Shown in pieces: positions 16,701 through 24,560 of a DNA stretch of 64,000 bases (position 1 is the first letter of the stretch; the number at the start of each line of letters is the position of its first letter). Position numbers and translations under genes: made by a program. The DNA comes from Streptomyces musisoli. Lineage in GTDB: Bacteria > Actinomycetota > Actinomycetes > Streptomycetales > Streptomycetaceae. Under the pieces are notes generated by a model that saw nothing but the letters and a program-made list of their open reading frames with translations, did not search any database and was not told the DNA's origin. The stretch covers positions 158,425 to 222,424 of the forward strand of contig NZ_JAERRH010000012.1 of NCBI RefSeq assembly GCF_016741855.1. The letters run 5' to 3'.

Positions 16701-17459
16701 CTACTTCACGGCGAGCACCAGGCTGTCCGACGGCGACGCCCACACCGTCCGGGCCTCACCGAATCCCCGCGCCAGCAGCGTGCGCGCATGCCACCCCGCC
16801 GACGGCGCGTCACCGTCGGCGTGCTCGCCGTAGATCTCGAAGCGGCGGGCGGTCGGCTCGGCGAGGACCGGGTCCTGGGCCGCCAGCTGCCACCACTCGG
16901 CCCAGTCCAGGGCGCCCTCCCGTTTGGCCTGATCCATGCGGGCGTGGCGCCGGGCGCGCTCCCCCGCGTTGATCCGGGGCGTGGTCTCGTCGATCATGTG
17001 GTCCGCGTTCATGAAGACGCCGCCGTCGCGGACCAGCTCCGCGACCTGACCGTAGAGGGCCGCGAGGGGTTCGGTGTGCAGCCAGTGCAGGGCCGTGGCG
17101 GTCAGGACGGCGTCGTAGGAGTCGTACGGCAGCCGCGTCCGCCAGTCCGGGTCCGTGAGGTCGGCGGTGACGAGGGAGACCCGGTCGTCGCCCTCGAAGG
17201 TGCCGTGCGCGATGGCGAGCAGCGCCGGGTCGAGGTCGACTCCGGTGCTGGTGGCCTCGGGGAAGCGGCGGAGCAGCCGGGCGGTGATGCTGCCGGTGCC
17301 GCATGCCAGGTCGAGCACGCGCGGGGCCGTGCCGACGAGCGCCTCGACCAGGTCGAGCATGACCGCGAAACGTTCCTCGCGGTCCGGCATGTACCACTCC
17401 TGCTGCCGGTCCCAGCTCTCCTGCCAGGCCGCCCAGTCAGTTCCGGCACTCGTGGTCAT
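16701..17459 (-). CDS. Class I SAM-dependent methyltransferase
   Basis: This 252-residue protein has the SAM-binding motif VLDLACGTGS near residue 50, an acidic loop GVDLDP and the post-motif DAVLTATALHWL. The acceptor is unknown. The chosen ATG at 17459 has GAGAGGGG upstream; the frame remains open 14 codons further but without a better start. It is a single gene, divergent from the CGNR-domain gene (99 bp between starts) and convergent with the ABC operon. Confidence 0.9.
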   Translation of the reverse strand: MTTSAGTDWAAWQESWDRQQEWYMPDREERFAVMLDLVEALVGTAPRVLDLACGTGSITARLLRRFPEATSTGVDLDPALLAIAHGTFEGDDRVSLVTADLTDPDWRTRLPYDSYDAVLTATALHWLHTEPLAALYGQVAELVRDGGVFMNADHMIDETTPRINAGERARRHARMDQAKREGALDWAEWWQLAAQDPVLAEPTARRFEIYGEHADGDAPSAGWHARTLLARGFGEARTVWASPSDSLVLAVK

Positions 17460-17558
17460 GGAACACCGCCCCTCTCGATCCGCGTAATACCCTGGAAGCA
17501 CGACCGGCTGTTACCCGACCGCAGACATGACGATAAGACGCGCTCGTAAGGACTACAA

Positions 17559-18188
17559 GTGGAACTGGCCTATTACTCGGATTACGCCGTCCGTCTCGTC
17601 AACAGCGAGGAACCGGCCCGGGGCAAGGACGCCCTGACCACGGTCGAGGCCGTCCGCGACCTGTTCGGCGTCAACGCGTCGGCCGCCCGCCGCGCCACCG
17701 ACGCCGACGTCACACGCTTCCGCTCGGTCCGGGCGCGGCTGCGCGGGGTCTTCGAGGCCGCCGACCGGGGCGACGAGACCCTGGCCGTGGACCTGCTGAA
17801 CTCACTCCTGCTGGAGTTCCCGGTCAGCCCGCAGATCTCCGGGCACGACTTCCGCGACGAGGACGGCCGCCCGCTCTGGCACATGCACCTGGCCGACCAC
17901 CCCTCCAACGCCACCGCCGGCTACGCGGCCATCGCGGCGATGGGCCTCGCCTTCCACCTCACCGAGTACGGCGTCGACCGGCTCGGACTGTGCCAGGCGC
18001 CCCCCTGCCGCAACGCCTACCTGGACACCTCCACCAACCGCTCCCGGCGCTACTGCTCGGACCGCTGCGCCACCCGCGCCAATGTGGCCGCCTACCGGGC
18101 CCGCAAGCGCCTGGAGGCCGACCGGTCGGGCAGCAGCGGCCTCGCCGCCGAGAGCGCCCAGCGCAGCAGCGCGAGCGGCGAACGCTGA
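17559..18188 (+). CDS. CGNR zinc-finger (ABATE domain) regulator
   Basis: This 209-residue protein has an ABATE-type N domain and a C-terminal CGNR zinc finger with the ligands Cys-x4-Cys...Cys-x3-Cys (LCQAPPCRNAYLD, then RYCSDRCATR), a probable nucleic-acid-binding unit found in stress-related transcription factors. The start is GTG with AAGGA just upstream. The 3' end overlaps the convergent sodX gene by 97 bp, so the last 30 codons of both proteins are encoded on opposite strands of the same DNA. The Ser/Ala-rich tail is probably dispensable. Confidence 0.88.
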   Translation: MELAYYSDYAVRLVNSEEPARGKDALTTVEAVRDLFGVNASAARRATDADVTRFRSVRARLRGVFEAADRGDETLAVDLLNSLLLEFPVSPQISGHDFRDEDGRPLWHMHLADHPSNATAGYAAIAAMGLAFHLTEYGVDRLGLCQAPPCRNAYLDTSTNRSRRYCSDRCATRANVAAYRARKRLEADRSGSSGLAAESAQRSSASGER

Positions 18189-18526
18189 CCGGCCCGGACC
18201 GGCCGGAACCGGAACCACGCCTTGCCGAGGATCAGTTCCTCGGGCACCACCCCGTAGTCCGTGCTGTCCCCGCCCGCGTAGGGGTTGTCCCCGAGCACCC
18301 ACCAGCCGCCGTCGCGCCGCTCCACGGCCCGCTTGACCACCAGCAGGTCCTGCTGGAACGGATGGCGCAGGACCACCACGTCACCGGGCCTGACCGCACC
18401 CCCGTAGCGCACCAGCAGCTGGTCCCCGTGGTGCAGCGTGGGCACCATGGACGGGCCCGTCACCTCGGCCAGCCCGAAGGGCGCCGCCGCCCTTCCCCGC
18501 TCGGTCTCCTGCGACAGCTCCGGCAT
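18092..18526 (-). CDS. sodX: Nickel superoxide dismutase maturation protease SodX
   Basis: This 144-residue S26-family (signal-peptidase-like) protease has a serine motif GPSMVPTLHHGD and the second box VVVLRHPFQ...LLVVKRA with the catalytic lysine. It lacks a clear membrane anchor. It lies divergently beside sodN; SodX homologues remove the SodN propeptide so that the N-terminal His can bind nickel. The ATG at 18526 has GGGGAGG at 8 bp and is preferred over an upstream in-frame ATG at 18571. The 3' end overlaps the convergent CGNR gene by 97 bp. Confidence 0.92.
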   Translation of the reverse strand: MPELSQETERGRAAAPFGLAEVTGPSMVPTLHHGDQLLVRYGGAVRPGDVVVLRHPFQQDLLVVKRAVERRDGGWWVLGDNPYAGGDSTDYGVVPEELILGKAWFRFRPVRAGQRSPLALLRWALSAARPLLPDRSASRRLRAR

Positions 18527-18671
18527 CTCCGGCACCTCCCCGGTCCGTTCCTCCACCAGTCTCAGTCTCACCCTGGACTTTTGTCCTAAGCCCTAGGGGG
18601 CAGCCGAGAAATCGCCTTCCTCAGGGAGTAATGTCGCACCTGAGAAGACGATCACGAGGAAGGAATGCTCC

Positions 18672-19067
18672 ATGCTTTCCCGCCTGTTTGCCCCCAAGGT
18701 CAAGGTCAGCGCCCACTGCGACCTGCCCTGCGGCGTGTACGACCCGGCCCAGGCCCGCATCGAGGCGGAGTCGGTGAAGGCCGTCCAGGAGAAGATGGCC
18801 GGCAACGACGACCCCCACTTCCAGGCGCGCGCCACTGTCATCAAGGAGCAGCGCGCGGAGCTTGCCAAGCACCACGTCTCCGTCCTGTGGAGCGACTACT
18901 TCAAGCCCCCGCACTTCGAGAAGTACCCGGAGCTGCACCAGCTGGTCAACGACACCCTGAAGGCCCTCTCGGCCGCCAAGGCGTCCACCGACCCGGCGAC
19001 GGGCCAGAAGGCTCTGGACTACATCGAGCAGATCGCCAAGATCTTCTGGGAGACCAAGCAGGCCTGA
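18672..19067 (+). CDS. sodN: Nickel superoxide dismutase
   Basis: This 131-residue protein has a 14-residue propeptide (MLSRLFAPKVKVSA) followed by the nickel hook HCDLPCGVYDPAQA. After cleavage the amino terminus and His1 imidazole, Cys2, Cys6 and the Cys2 backbone amide bind nickel. The length matches Streptomyces SodN. It is a soluble hexamer of four-helix bundles that disproportionates superoxide. It is divergent from its processing protease gene (145 bp between starts). AGGAAGG lies before the ATG. In S. coelicolor the sodN mRNA 3' end yields the small RNA s-SodF, so the stretch after the stop deserves checking. Confidence 0.97.
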   Translation: MLSRLFAPKVKVSAHCDLPCGVYDPAQARIEAESVKAVQEKMAGNDDPHFQARATVIKEQRAELAKHHVSVLWSDYFKPPHFEKYPELHQLVNDTLKALSAAKASTDPATGQKALDYIEQIAKIFWETKQA

Positions 19068-19095
19068 CCGGCCGGCCTTCCGTTTGGCCTCTGCC

Positions 19096-19147
19096 CGCAC
19101 CCGGCTCCGCGGGTCGCCGTCCACGGCGTCCACGCGGGCCGGGTGCG
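19096..19147 (+). terminator. sodN terminator / 3' UTR stem-loop
   Basis: A 10-bp stem (CGCACCCGGC at 19096-19105 and GCCGGGTGCG at 19138-19147) encloses a 32-base loop that can fold further. It would end the sodN mRNA about 80 bases after the stop codon, about the size expected for an s-SodF-like RNA. Confidence 0.65.
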
Positions 19148-19211
19148 GTCGTTCTCGCCCCGGCCCGGACCGCAGGGCTCCCGCCGTGCGCCCCTGTGCG
19201 AAGCTGGGCGG

Positions 19212-19613
19212 GTGACCCCCCTGGAGGATCTGAGACGGCTGCGGCGCGTACGGGACCGCATGGACCGCGAGTACGCCGAGCCGCTCGACATGACCGCCCT
19301 GGCCCGTGACGCGCTGATGTCGCCGGGCCACTTCCAGCGCAGCTTCCGCAAGGCGTTCGGCGAGACGCCGTACAGCTATCTGATGACCCGCCGGATCGAG
19401 CGGGCCAAGGCACTGCTGCGCCGGGGCGATCTCACCGTCACCGAGGTGTGCCTCGCCGTGGGCTGTACCTCGCTCGGTTCCTTCAGCTCCCGCTTCACCG
19501 AGCTGGTCGGCGAGACGCCGAGCGCCTACCGGGCCCGCGACCACGAGGAGAGCGCGGTGATCCCGTCCTGCGTGGCCCGCAGGCTGACCCGGCCGCGGCG
19601 CCGCCTTTACTGA
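19212..19613 (+). CDS. AraC-family HTH regulator (DNA-binding domain only)
   Basis: This 133-residue protein consists of little more than the double HTH of AraC proteins (MDREYAEPLDMTALARDALMS; FQRSFRKAFGETP; VTEVCLAVGCTSLGSFSSRF). There is no sensory domain. The start is GTG. A VOC-family gene follows 34 bp downstream on the same strand; this AraC/VOC pairing is frequent in Streptomyces and suggests the VOC protein or its gene is the regulated partner. Confidence 0.9.
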   Translation: MTPLEDLRRLRRVRDRMDREYAEPLDMTALARDALMSPGHFQRSFRKAFGETPYSYLMTRRIERAKALLRRGDLTVTEVCLAVGCTSLGSFSSRFTELVGETPSAYRARDHEESAVIPSCVARRLTRPRRRLY

Positions 19614-19647
19614 GGCGGGGCGTGTCCGCCGGCTCTAGGGTGAGTCC

Positions 19648-20064
19648 ATGGACGTGAAACTCTCGCAGTGTTTCATCGCGGTGGACGACCACGACAAGGC
19701 CATCGCCTTCTACCGCGATGTGCTCGGTCTGGAGATCCGCAACGACGTGGGCTTCGAGGGGATGCGCTGGGTGACCCTCGGCTCCCCGCTCCAGCCGGAC
19801 GTGGAGGTCGTCCTGGAGCCGCCGGACGCGAGCCCGGACGCCTCCCCCGCGGACAAGCAGGCGCTCAACGAACTCCTGGCCAAGGGCCTGCTGCGCGGGG
19901 TCATCTTCACCACCCCCGACTGCGACGCGCTGTACGAGCGGGTGCGCGAGTCCGGCGCGGACGTCCTCCAGGAGCCGACGGACCAGGCCTACGGGGTGCG
20001 CGACTGCGCCTTCAGGGACCCGGCCGGCAACCAGCTCCGCTTCATCGAGCGTCCCACGCGGTGA
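19648..20064 (+). CDS. VOC-family (glyoxalase-like) protein
   Basis: This 138-residue single-module VOC protein starts KLSQCFIAVDDHDKAIAFYRDVLGLEI and ends with the usual FRDPAGNQLRFIE. The metal-ligand positions typical of glyoxalases are partly present. The function cannot be assigned; family members include glyoxalases, dioxygenases and antibiotic-binding proteins. It probably shares a transcript with the AraC-type gene before it. Confidence 0.88.
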   Translation: MDVKLSQCFIAVDDHDKAIAFYRDVLGLEIRNDVGFEGMRWVTLGSPLQPDVEVVLEPPDASPDASPADKQALNELLAKGLLRGVIFTTPDCDALYERVRESGADVLQEPTDQAYGVRDCAFRDPAGNQLRFIERPTR

Positions 20065-20107
20065 ATCACCCGGCACCGCCCGGGAGTTCGCACCTACACT
20101 CCCGACC

Positions 20108-20866
20108 GTGATCATTCGCTGGACGTACGCCTTCATCGACCGCCCCGCCGCACGCCTCGCCGAGGCGTGCGCCTTCTGGACGGCCGCGACCGGTACCGGG
20201 CTGTCCGAATTCCGTGGCGGCGACGACGAGTTCGTGACCCTGCTGCCCGAGGGGACGGACCCGCACCTGAAGGTCCAGGGCGTCCGCGAGGGGGACGGCG
20301 GCGCCCACATCGACCTGTGCACCGAGGACGTACGGGAGCTGACCGCGCTCGCCCGCCGGCTCGGCGCCGATCTCGTGGCGGACCACGGCGACTGGGCCGT
20401 GCTGCGCTCGCCGGCGGGCCAGTCGTTCTGCGCGGTGCCCTGGCACGGGGAGACGGTACGGCCGCCGGTGGTGTCCGGCAGCCGTCTGGACCAGGTGTGC
20501 CTGGACATCCCGCCGTCCCGGTACGACGCCGAGCGCGCCTTCTGGGCCGGGCTGACCGGGTGGCGGCAACAGGCGGGATCGCGACCGGAGTTCACCGTGC
20601 TGCTGCCGCCGACGGGCTTTCCCGTCCGGCTGCTGCTCCAGCGGCTCGACGGGGAACGCCCGGCCTCCGCCCATCTCGACCTGGCCTGCGCCGGCATCTC
20701 CGCCGTCCGCGCACGGCACGAGGAGCTGGGTGCCGTCCTGGTGGGCGAGGGCGCCCACTGGGCGGTGATGCGTGACCCGGCCGGCGGCACGTACTGCCTG
20801 ACCGGCCGCGATCCGGAGACGGGCGGTCTGCCCGGCGGCAGCGGTCAGGGCGCCGTCGCCGGGTAG
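20108..20866 (+). CDS. Two-module VOC-family protein
   Basis: This 252-residue protein has two VOC modules, residues about 3-115 and 130-245, each with the closing pattern RDPAG or RSPAGQSFC. The start is GTG at 20108. It follows the single-module VOC gene by 43 bp on the same strand and may be cotranscribed. Two-module members often bind a ligand or act as resistance proteins, but nothing here shows which. Confidence 0.87.
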   Translation: MIIRWTYAFIDRPAARLAEACAFWTAATGTGLSEFRGGDDEFVTLLPEGTDPHLKVQGVREGDGGAHIDLCTEDVRELTALARRLGADLVADHGDWAVLRSPAGQSFCAVPWHGETVRPPVVSGSRLDQVCLDIPPSRYDAERAFWAGLTGWRQQAGSRPEFTVLLPPTGFPVRLLLQRLDGERPASAHLDLACAGISAVRARHEELGAVLVGEGAHWAVMRDPAGGTYCLTGRDPETGGLPGGSGQGAVAG

Positions 20867-20877
20867 GCCCCGCCCCT

Positions 20878-21210
20878 CTACCCCCAGGGCTCCACGTCCA
20901 CCACGGCCTCGACCGGCAGGGGGCCGTACACGTGCGGGAACTCCTCCCCGCCCGGCTCGGCGGACTCGTACCGCACCGGCGCCCCGACCCGGGCCGGGTC
21001 CACCACCAGGACGACCAGTTCGTCCGGCCCGTCGTAGCCGCCGTAGAGGAAGTCGGCGACGCGCGGGAGCTGCTCACGGGTGGAGAAGTGGATGAAGCCC
21101 TCCTCCTGGAGGGTGCGGCCCCGGGTGGACAGCTCGTAGGCGCCGCGCTCGCGGGCCGCCTCCCACCGGGAACGCTCGGTGATGTGCAGGATGTACGGCA
21201 GTTTCGGCAT
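20878..21210 (-). CDS. DUF952 family protein
   Basis: This 110-residue protein has the DUF952 hallmarks: YILHITERSRWEAA at the N terminus, GFIHFSTREQLPRVADF in the middle and FPHVYGPLPVEAVV near the end. Family members are small cytoplasmic enzymes or ligand-binding proteins of unknown function. It is convergent with the VOC gene, 11 bp between stops. Confidence 0.9.
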   Translation of the reverse strand: MPKLPYILHITERSRWEAARERGAYELSTRGRTLQEEGFIHFSTREQLPRVADFLYGGYDGPDELVVLVVDPARVGAPVRYESAEPGGEEFPHVYGPLPVEAVVDVEPWG

Positions 21211-21241
21211 GCGCCCACGCTACGGCGTTCCGCCGGCCCGC

Positions 21242-21649
21242 TCAGAGGGCGCTGTTCCCCGCGCCGGCCGCCGAGGGACCCTCCGGACCGCTGTCGCCCG
21301 ACCGGGCCTCCGGACCGCTGTCGCCCGACCGGGCCTCCGGACCGCTGTCGCCCGACCGGGCCCGCACGTCGGCGGAGCGGCCGGGGTCGGCGGAGCGGGA
21401 GTCGCCGGGCCGACCGGCTTCGGCGGACCGAGCGGTTTCGGCGGGGCGGCCGGTTTTTGCGGGGCGGCCGGTTCTTGCGGGGCGGCCGGTTTCGGCGGGC
21501 CGTTCGGGGGCGGCGGAGGCGGCGCAGCCGGGGTTGCGGCACGGGCCCGGGGCCCACAGCGGCACCCAGGCGCCCAGGGTCTTGTGCCGCTTGACGACTG
21601 TTTGGACCGGCTGTCCGCAGACGGGACAGACGGGTTGGTCGCTGCCCAT
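21242..21649 (-). CDS. Small zinc-ribbon-like protein with repetitive tail
   Basis: The first 45 of 135 residues look like a folded zinc-binding unit (CPVCGQ and CRNPGC, with KRHKTLGAWVPLWAPGP between). The rest is low-complexity: GRPA(K/R)TGRPAET units, then three copies of a nine-residue RSGDSGPEA-type unit. I do not recognise a function. The ribosome site is weak (GAAGG almost against the ATG), so the start is less certain. It is followed by the DUF952 gene on the same strand. Confidence 0.65.
   Translation of the reverse strand: MGSDQPVCPVCGQPVQTVVKRHKTLGAWVPLWAPGPCRNPGCAASAAPERPAETGRPARTGRPAKTGRPAETARSAEAGRPGDSRSADPGRSADVRARSGDSGPEARSGDSGPEARSGDSGPEGPSAAGAGNSAL
21282..21362. repeat. Three tandem 27-bp units
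   Basis: Units 21282-21308, 21309-21335 and 21336-21362 are essentially identical and in frame with the minus-strand gene (9 codons each). A second family of shorter repeats (cggccggttt... type) lies at about 21430-21500 in the same gene. Confidence 0.9.
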
Positions 21650-21757
21650 GCCTTCAGGGTAGAGCGGCGGAGACGTCAGCGCTTCCTGCCGTACGTCCGC
21701 ACCAGGGCGCCGTTGCCGAAGGTGCGCAGGGAGGCCAGGGTACGGGCACGGCGACAG

Positions 21758-21783
21758 CCCCGCACACGGTGGGATGTGCGGGG
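21758..21783 (-). terminator. Hairpin downstream of the polyprenyl synthase gene
   Basis: A 9-bp stem CCCCGCACA/TGTGCGGGG with an 8-base loop lies 95 bp past the stop of the minus-strand operon. Confidence 0.65.
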
Positions 21784-21877
21784 ACCGCCTGACCGGAGCC
21801 CCCGGCGGCCGCGCGGGGTCAGGAGCCGCGCGGGTCCGGGGACTCCGGGTTCTTCCCGGCCGCCGGTCCGGCGGCCC

Positions 21878-23020
21878 TCAGCTGGTGCGCCGGGTGACGA
21901 ACTCGGCGAGCGCCAGCAGTCCGCCCGCCGCATCGGGATCGGGCACCGCCCGGGCCAGCTCCTGCATGGCCTGCGCCATCCGGTCGGCCGCCTCGGCCTG
22001 CGCCCAGTCCCGGCCGCCGGCGCGCTCCACCGCCAGCGCCGTACGGGCGATCTCCTCGGCCCCCGCCCCGTCCTGCGGGTACGGCTTCCCGTACAGCTCG
22101 GCGAGTTCGGCCGCCGCCGGGGCGCCGGAAGTGAGCGCCGCCACCACTGGCAGGGACTTCTTGCGGGCGGCGAGATCCGCGCCGGCCGGCTTGCCGGTGC
22201 GTCGCGGGTCGCCCCATATGCCGATGACGTCGTCGATCAGCTGGAAGGCGAGCCCGGCCTGGCGGCCGAAGCCGTCCAACGCGGCCACGTCCTCCTCGCT
22301 CGCGCCCGCGTAGAGCGCGCCGAGCGCACAGGCACAGCCCAGCAGGGCGCCCGTCTTGGCCTCCGCCATGGCGAACACCTCGTCCAGGGTGACCGCGTCC
22401 GGCGCTCGCCGCTCCAGGTCGGTGTCCACGTGCTGCCCCTCGCACAGCTCCACGACACAGGCCGCGAGCCGGGCCGCGGCCGGGGCGGAGGCCGGGTGCG
22501 GGTCGTCGGCTAGCAGCCGCAGGGCCAGCGCCTGGAGGGCGTCCCCGGCGAGGATCGCGTCCGGTACCCCGAAGACGCTCCAGGCTGTCGGCCGGTGCCG
22601 ACGGCTGGTGTCCCGGTCCATCACGTCGTCGTGCAACAGCGTGAAGTTGTGCACCAGTTCGACCGCCACCGCCGCCCGGACCGCGGCCGTCCGGGCCGCA
22701 GGCCCGCCGAGCGCGGCCGCAGCCGCCAGCACGAGCGCCGGCCGTATGGCCTTGCCCGCGTTGCCCGCCGCAGGCGTGCCGTCGGCTTGCTCCCAGCCGA
22801 AGTGGTAGAGCCCGACCCGGCGCATGGCGCCGGGCAGCGACTCGATGGCCGCCCGCAGCTCCGGGTCGACCAGGGCCCGGGTGCGCTCCAGTTGTGCCGC
22901 CGCCTCCTGCCCGTCGAGCGGACCGGCGACGGCCCCGGCCCCCTCGTGCGGCTCCCCCGCCGTGCCGGCACGCGGCACACCGGGGGAACGCTCGTCGGTC
23001 TCCGTCATGAACTCGGCCAT
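21878..23020 (-). CDS. Polyprenyl diphosphate synthase, likely encapsulin cargo
   Basis: This 380-residue trans-isoprenyl diphosphate synthase has the first Asp-rich motif DDVMD in HDDVMDRDTSRRHRPT, the GDAL box and the second Asp motif region FQLIDDVIGIWGD. It condenses isopentenyl diphosphate with an allylic diphosphate; chain length is not predictable by eye. The first 40 or so residues are Gly/Ala/Glu-rich and probably disordered, an extension beyond the catalytic fold. It follows the family 2B encapsulin gene by 112 bp on the same strand. Polyprenyl synthases are known as predicted cargo of family 2B encapsulins, and disordered N termini mediate loading in family 2, so this extension is the candidate targeting sequence. 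A start at 23008 is also possible. Confidence 0.92.
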   Translation of the reverse strand: MAEFMTETDERSPGVPRAGTAGEPHEGAGAVAGPLDGQEAAAQLERTRALVDPELRAAIESLPGAMRRVGLYHFGWEQADGTPAAGNAGKAIRPALVLAAAAALGGPAARTAAVRAAVAVELVHNFTLLHDDVMDRDTSRRHRPTAWSVFGVPDAILAGDALQALALRLLADDPHPASAPAAARLAACVVELCEGQHVDTDLERRAPDAVTLDEVFAMAEAKTGALLGCACALGALYAGASEEDVAALDGFGRQAGLAFQLIDDVIGIWGDPRRTGKPAGADLAARKKSLPVVAALTSGAPAAAELAELYGKPYPQDGAGAEEIARTALAVERAGGRDWAQAEAADRMAQAMQELARAVPDPDAAGGLLALAEFVTRRTS

Positions 23021-23132
23021 GCCTCCCCCTCGCCAGGTCCGCGAGGGCCGGCGTCACCGGCCCGGCCGGACGCATACCCCGAGGGCCTACCCGCCACGAC
23101 GGGCGGAGACACGGCCGCGACGTGCGGAAACG

Positions 23133-24539
23133 TCACCTCCACCGGCCGATCTCGACGTTCTCCAGCACACCGAGCGCGTCCGGCACCAGGACGGCGGCCG
23201 AGTAGTACGCCGTCACCAGGTACTTGATGATGGCCTGCTCGTTGATGCCCATGAAGCGGACGGACAGGCTCGGCTCGATCTCGTCCGGGATGCCGGACTG
23301 CCTGAGGCCGATGACGCCCTGCTCGGACTCGCCGGTACGCATGGCGATGATCGAGGTCGTACGGGCCTCACTGATCGGGATCTTGTTGCACGGGTAGATC
23401 GGCACCCCGCGCCAGGTGGGGATGCGGTTGCCGGAGATGTCGATCGTCTCGGGCACCAGCCCCCGCTTGTTCAGCTCACGCCCGATCGCGGCGATCGCGC
23501 GCGGGTGGGCCAGGAGCAGCTTGGTGCCCCGGCGGCGACTGAGCAGCTCGTCCAGGTCGTCCGGGCTGGGCACGCCGTCGTGCGGCTGGATCCGCTGGTC
23601 GTACTCGCAGTTGCTGAGCAGACCGAACTCCGGGTTGTTGACCAGCTCGTGCTCCTGGCGCTCCTTCAGCGCCTCGACCGTGAGCCGCAACTGCTGCTCG
23701 GTCTGGTTCATCGGCTGGTTGTAGAGGTCGGCGACGCGTGAGTGGATGCGCAGGACGGTCTGGGCGATGCTCAGTTCGTACTCGCGGGGCCGCGCCTCGT
23801 AGTCCACGAAGGTGTGCGGGATGTCGGGCTCGCCGGAGTGGCCGGCCGCCAGCTCGACCTCCTTCTCGCCGTACTTGTTGGTGCGCTGCTCGGGGATCGC
23901 GCGCAGCTGTTCGAGGTGCGCGCGCAGGGAGTCGGAGCGCTCCGCGACCTGCTCGAAGTCCTGGCGGGAGAGGATCAGCACCGTGCTCGCGGTGTCCGCA
24001 CGGACGGTGTACTCCCAGATGGCCTCCGGGTCGAGCAGCGACTGGTCGCCGAAGTAGGCGCCGTCGGCGAGTACTCCGAGGACGGCGTCGTCGCCGTAGG
24101 GACCGGTGCCGATCTTCTCCACCCGGCCATGGGCGAGCAGATAGACCTCGTTCGTCTGGTTGCCGAAGTCGGCGATCACCTCGCCGGGCGCGAAGTCGCG
24201 CTGGCGGCAGCGCCGGGCCAGCTCCGTCAGCACCTCCTCGTCCTCGTACGACCGCAGGGCCGGGAGTTCGCCCAGTTCCGCCGGGATGACCTCCACCTGG
24301 TCCCCGGTCTTCACGAAGGTGATGCGGCCGTCGCCGACGGCGTAGGTCAGCCGCCTGTTCACGCGGTAGGTGCCGCCCTGGACGTCCACCCAGGGAAGCG
24401 TGCGCAGCAGCCAGCGGGAGCTGATCTCCTGCATCTGTGGAACGGACTTGGTGGTGGTGGCCAGGTTCCGCGCTGCCGCCGTCCCGAGGGACTGCTGCGG
24501 CTTGCCCTGATCCGTGCGGACCTCTTCGCCTACCGACAT
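23133..24539 (-). CDS. Family 2B encapsulin shell protein (EshA-like) with cyclic-nucleotide-binding-type insert
   Basis: This 468-residue protein matches the length and plan of the Streptomyces EshA proteins, now recognised as family 2B encapsulins. The N-terminal arm and HK97-type fold (QMQEISSRWLLRTLPWVDV; C-terminal SLSVRFMGINEQAIIKYLVT) are interrupted by a cyclic-nucleotide-binding-like domain at about residues 80-200 (GNQTNEVYLLAHGRVEKIG, GAYFGDQSLL). The usual phosphate-binding cassette GE(x)AL...PRAA is altered to GDQSLLDPEAIWEYTVRADT, so ligand binding is uncertain. The ATG at 24539 has GGGAGG 10 bp upstream. Its neighbour is a polyprenyl synthase, the likely cargo. Shell assembly in the cytoplasm is inferred from family. 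Confidence 0.92.
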   Translation of the reverse strand: MSVGEEVRTDQGKPQQSLGTAAARNLATTTKSVPQMQEISSRWLLRTLPWVDVQGGTYRVNRRLTYAVGDGRITFVKTGDQVEVIPAELGELPALRSYEDEEVLTELARRCRQRDFAPGEVIADFGNQTNEVYLLAHGRVEKIGTGPYGDDAVLGVLADGAYFGDQSLLDPEAIWEYTVRADTASTVLILSRQDFEQVAERSDSLRAHLEQLRAIPEQRTNKYGEKEVELAAGHSGEPDIPHTFVDYEARPREYELSIAQTVLRIHSRVADLYNQPMNQTEQQLRLTVEALKERQEHELVNNPEFGLLSNCEYDQRIQPHDGVPSPDDLDELLSRRRGTKLLLAHPRAIAAIGRELNKRGLVPETIDISGNRIPTWRGVPIYPCNKIPISEARTTSIIAMRTGESEQGVIGLRQSGIPDEIEPSLSVRFMGINEQAIIKYLVTAYYSAAVLVPDALGVLENVEIGRWR

Positions 24540-24560
24540 AAGGAAATGACCTCCCGTGTA

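Noticed and set aside
21676..21933. 85-codon minus-strand frame ending in TLASLRTFGNGALVRTYGRKR
   Set aside because: The tail looks protein-like, but the frame crosses the 3' end of the polyprenyl synthase gene and its terminator, and no start with a ribosome site is found. It might repay a search.
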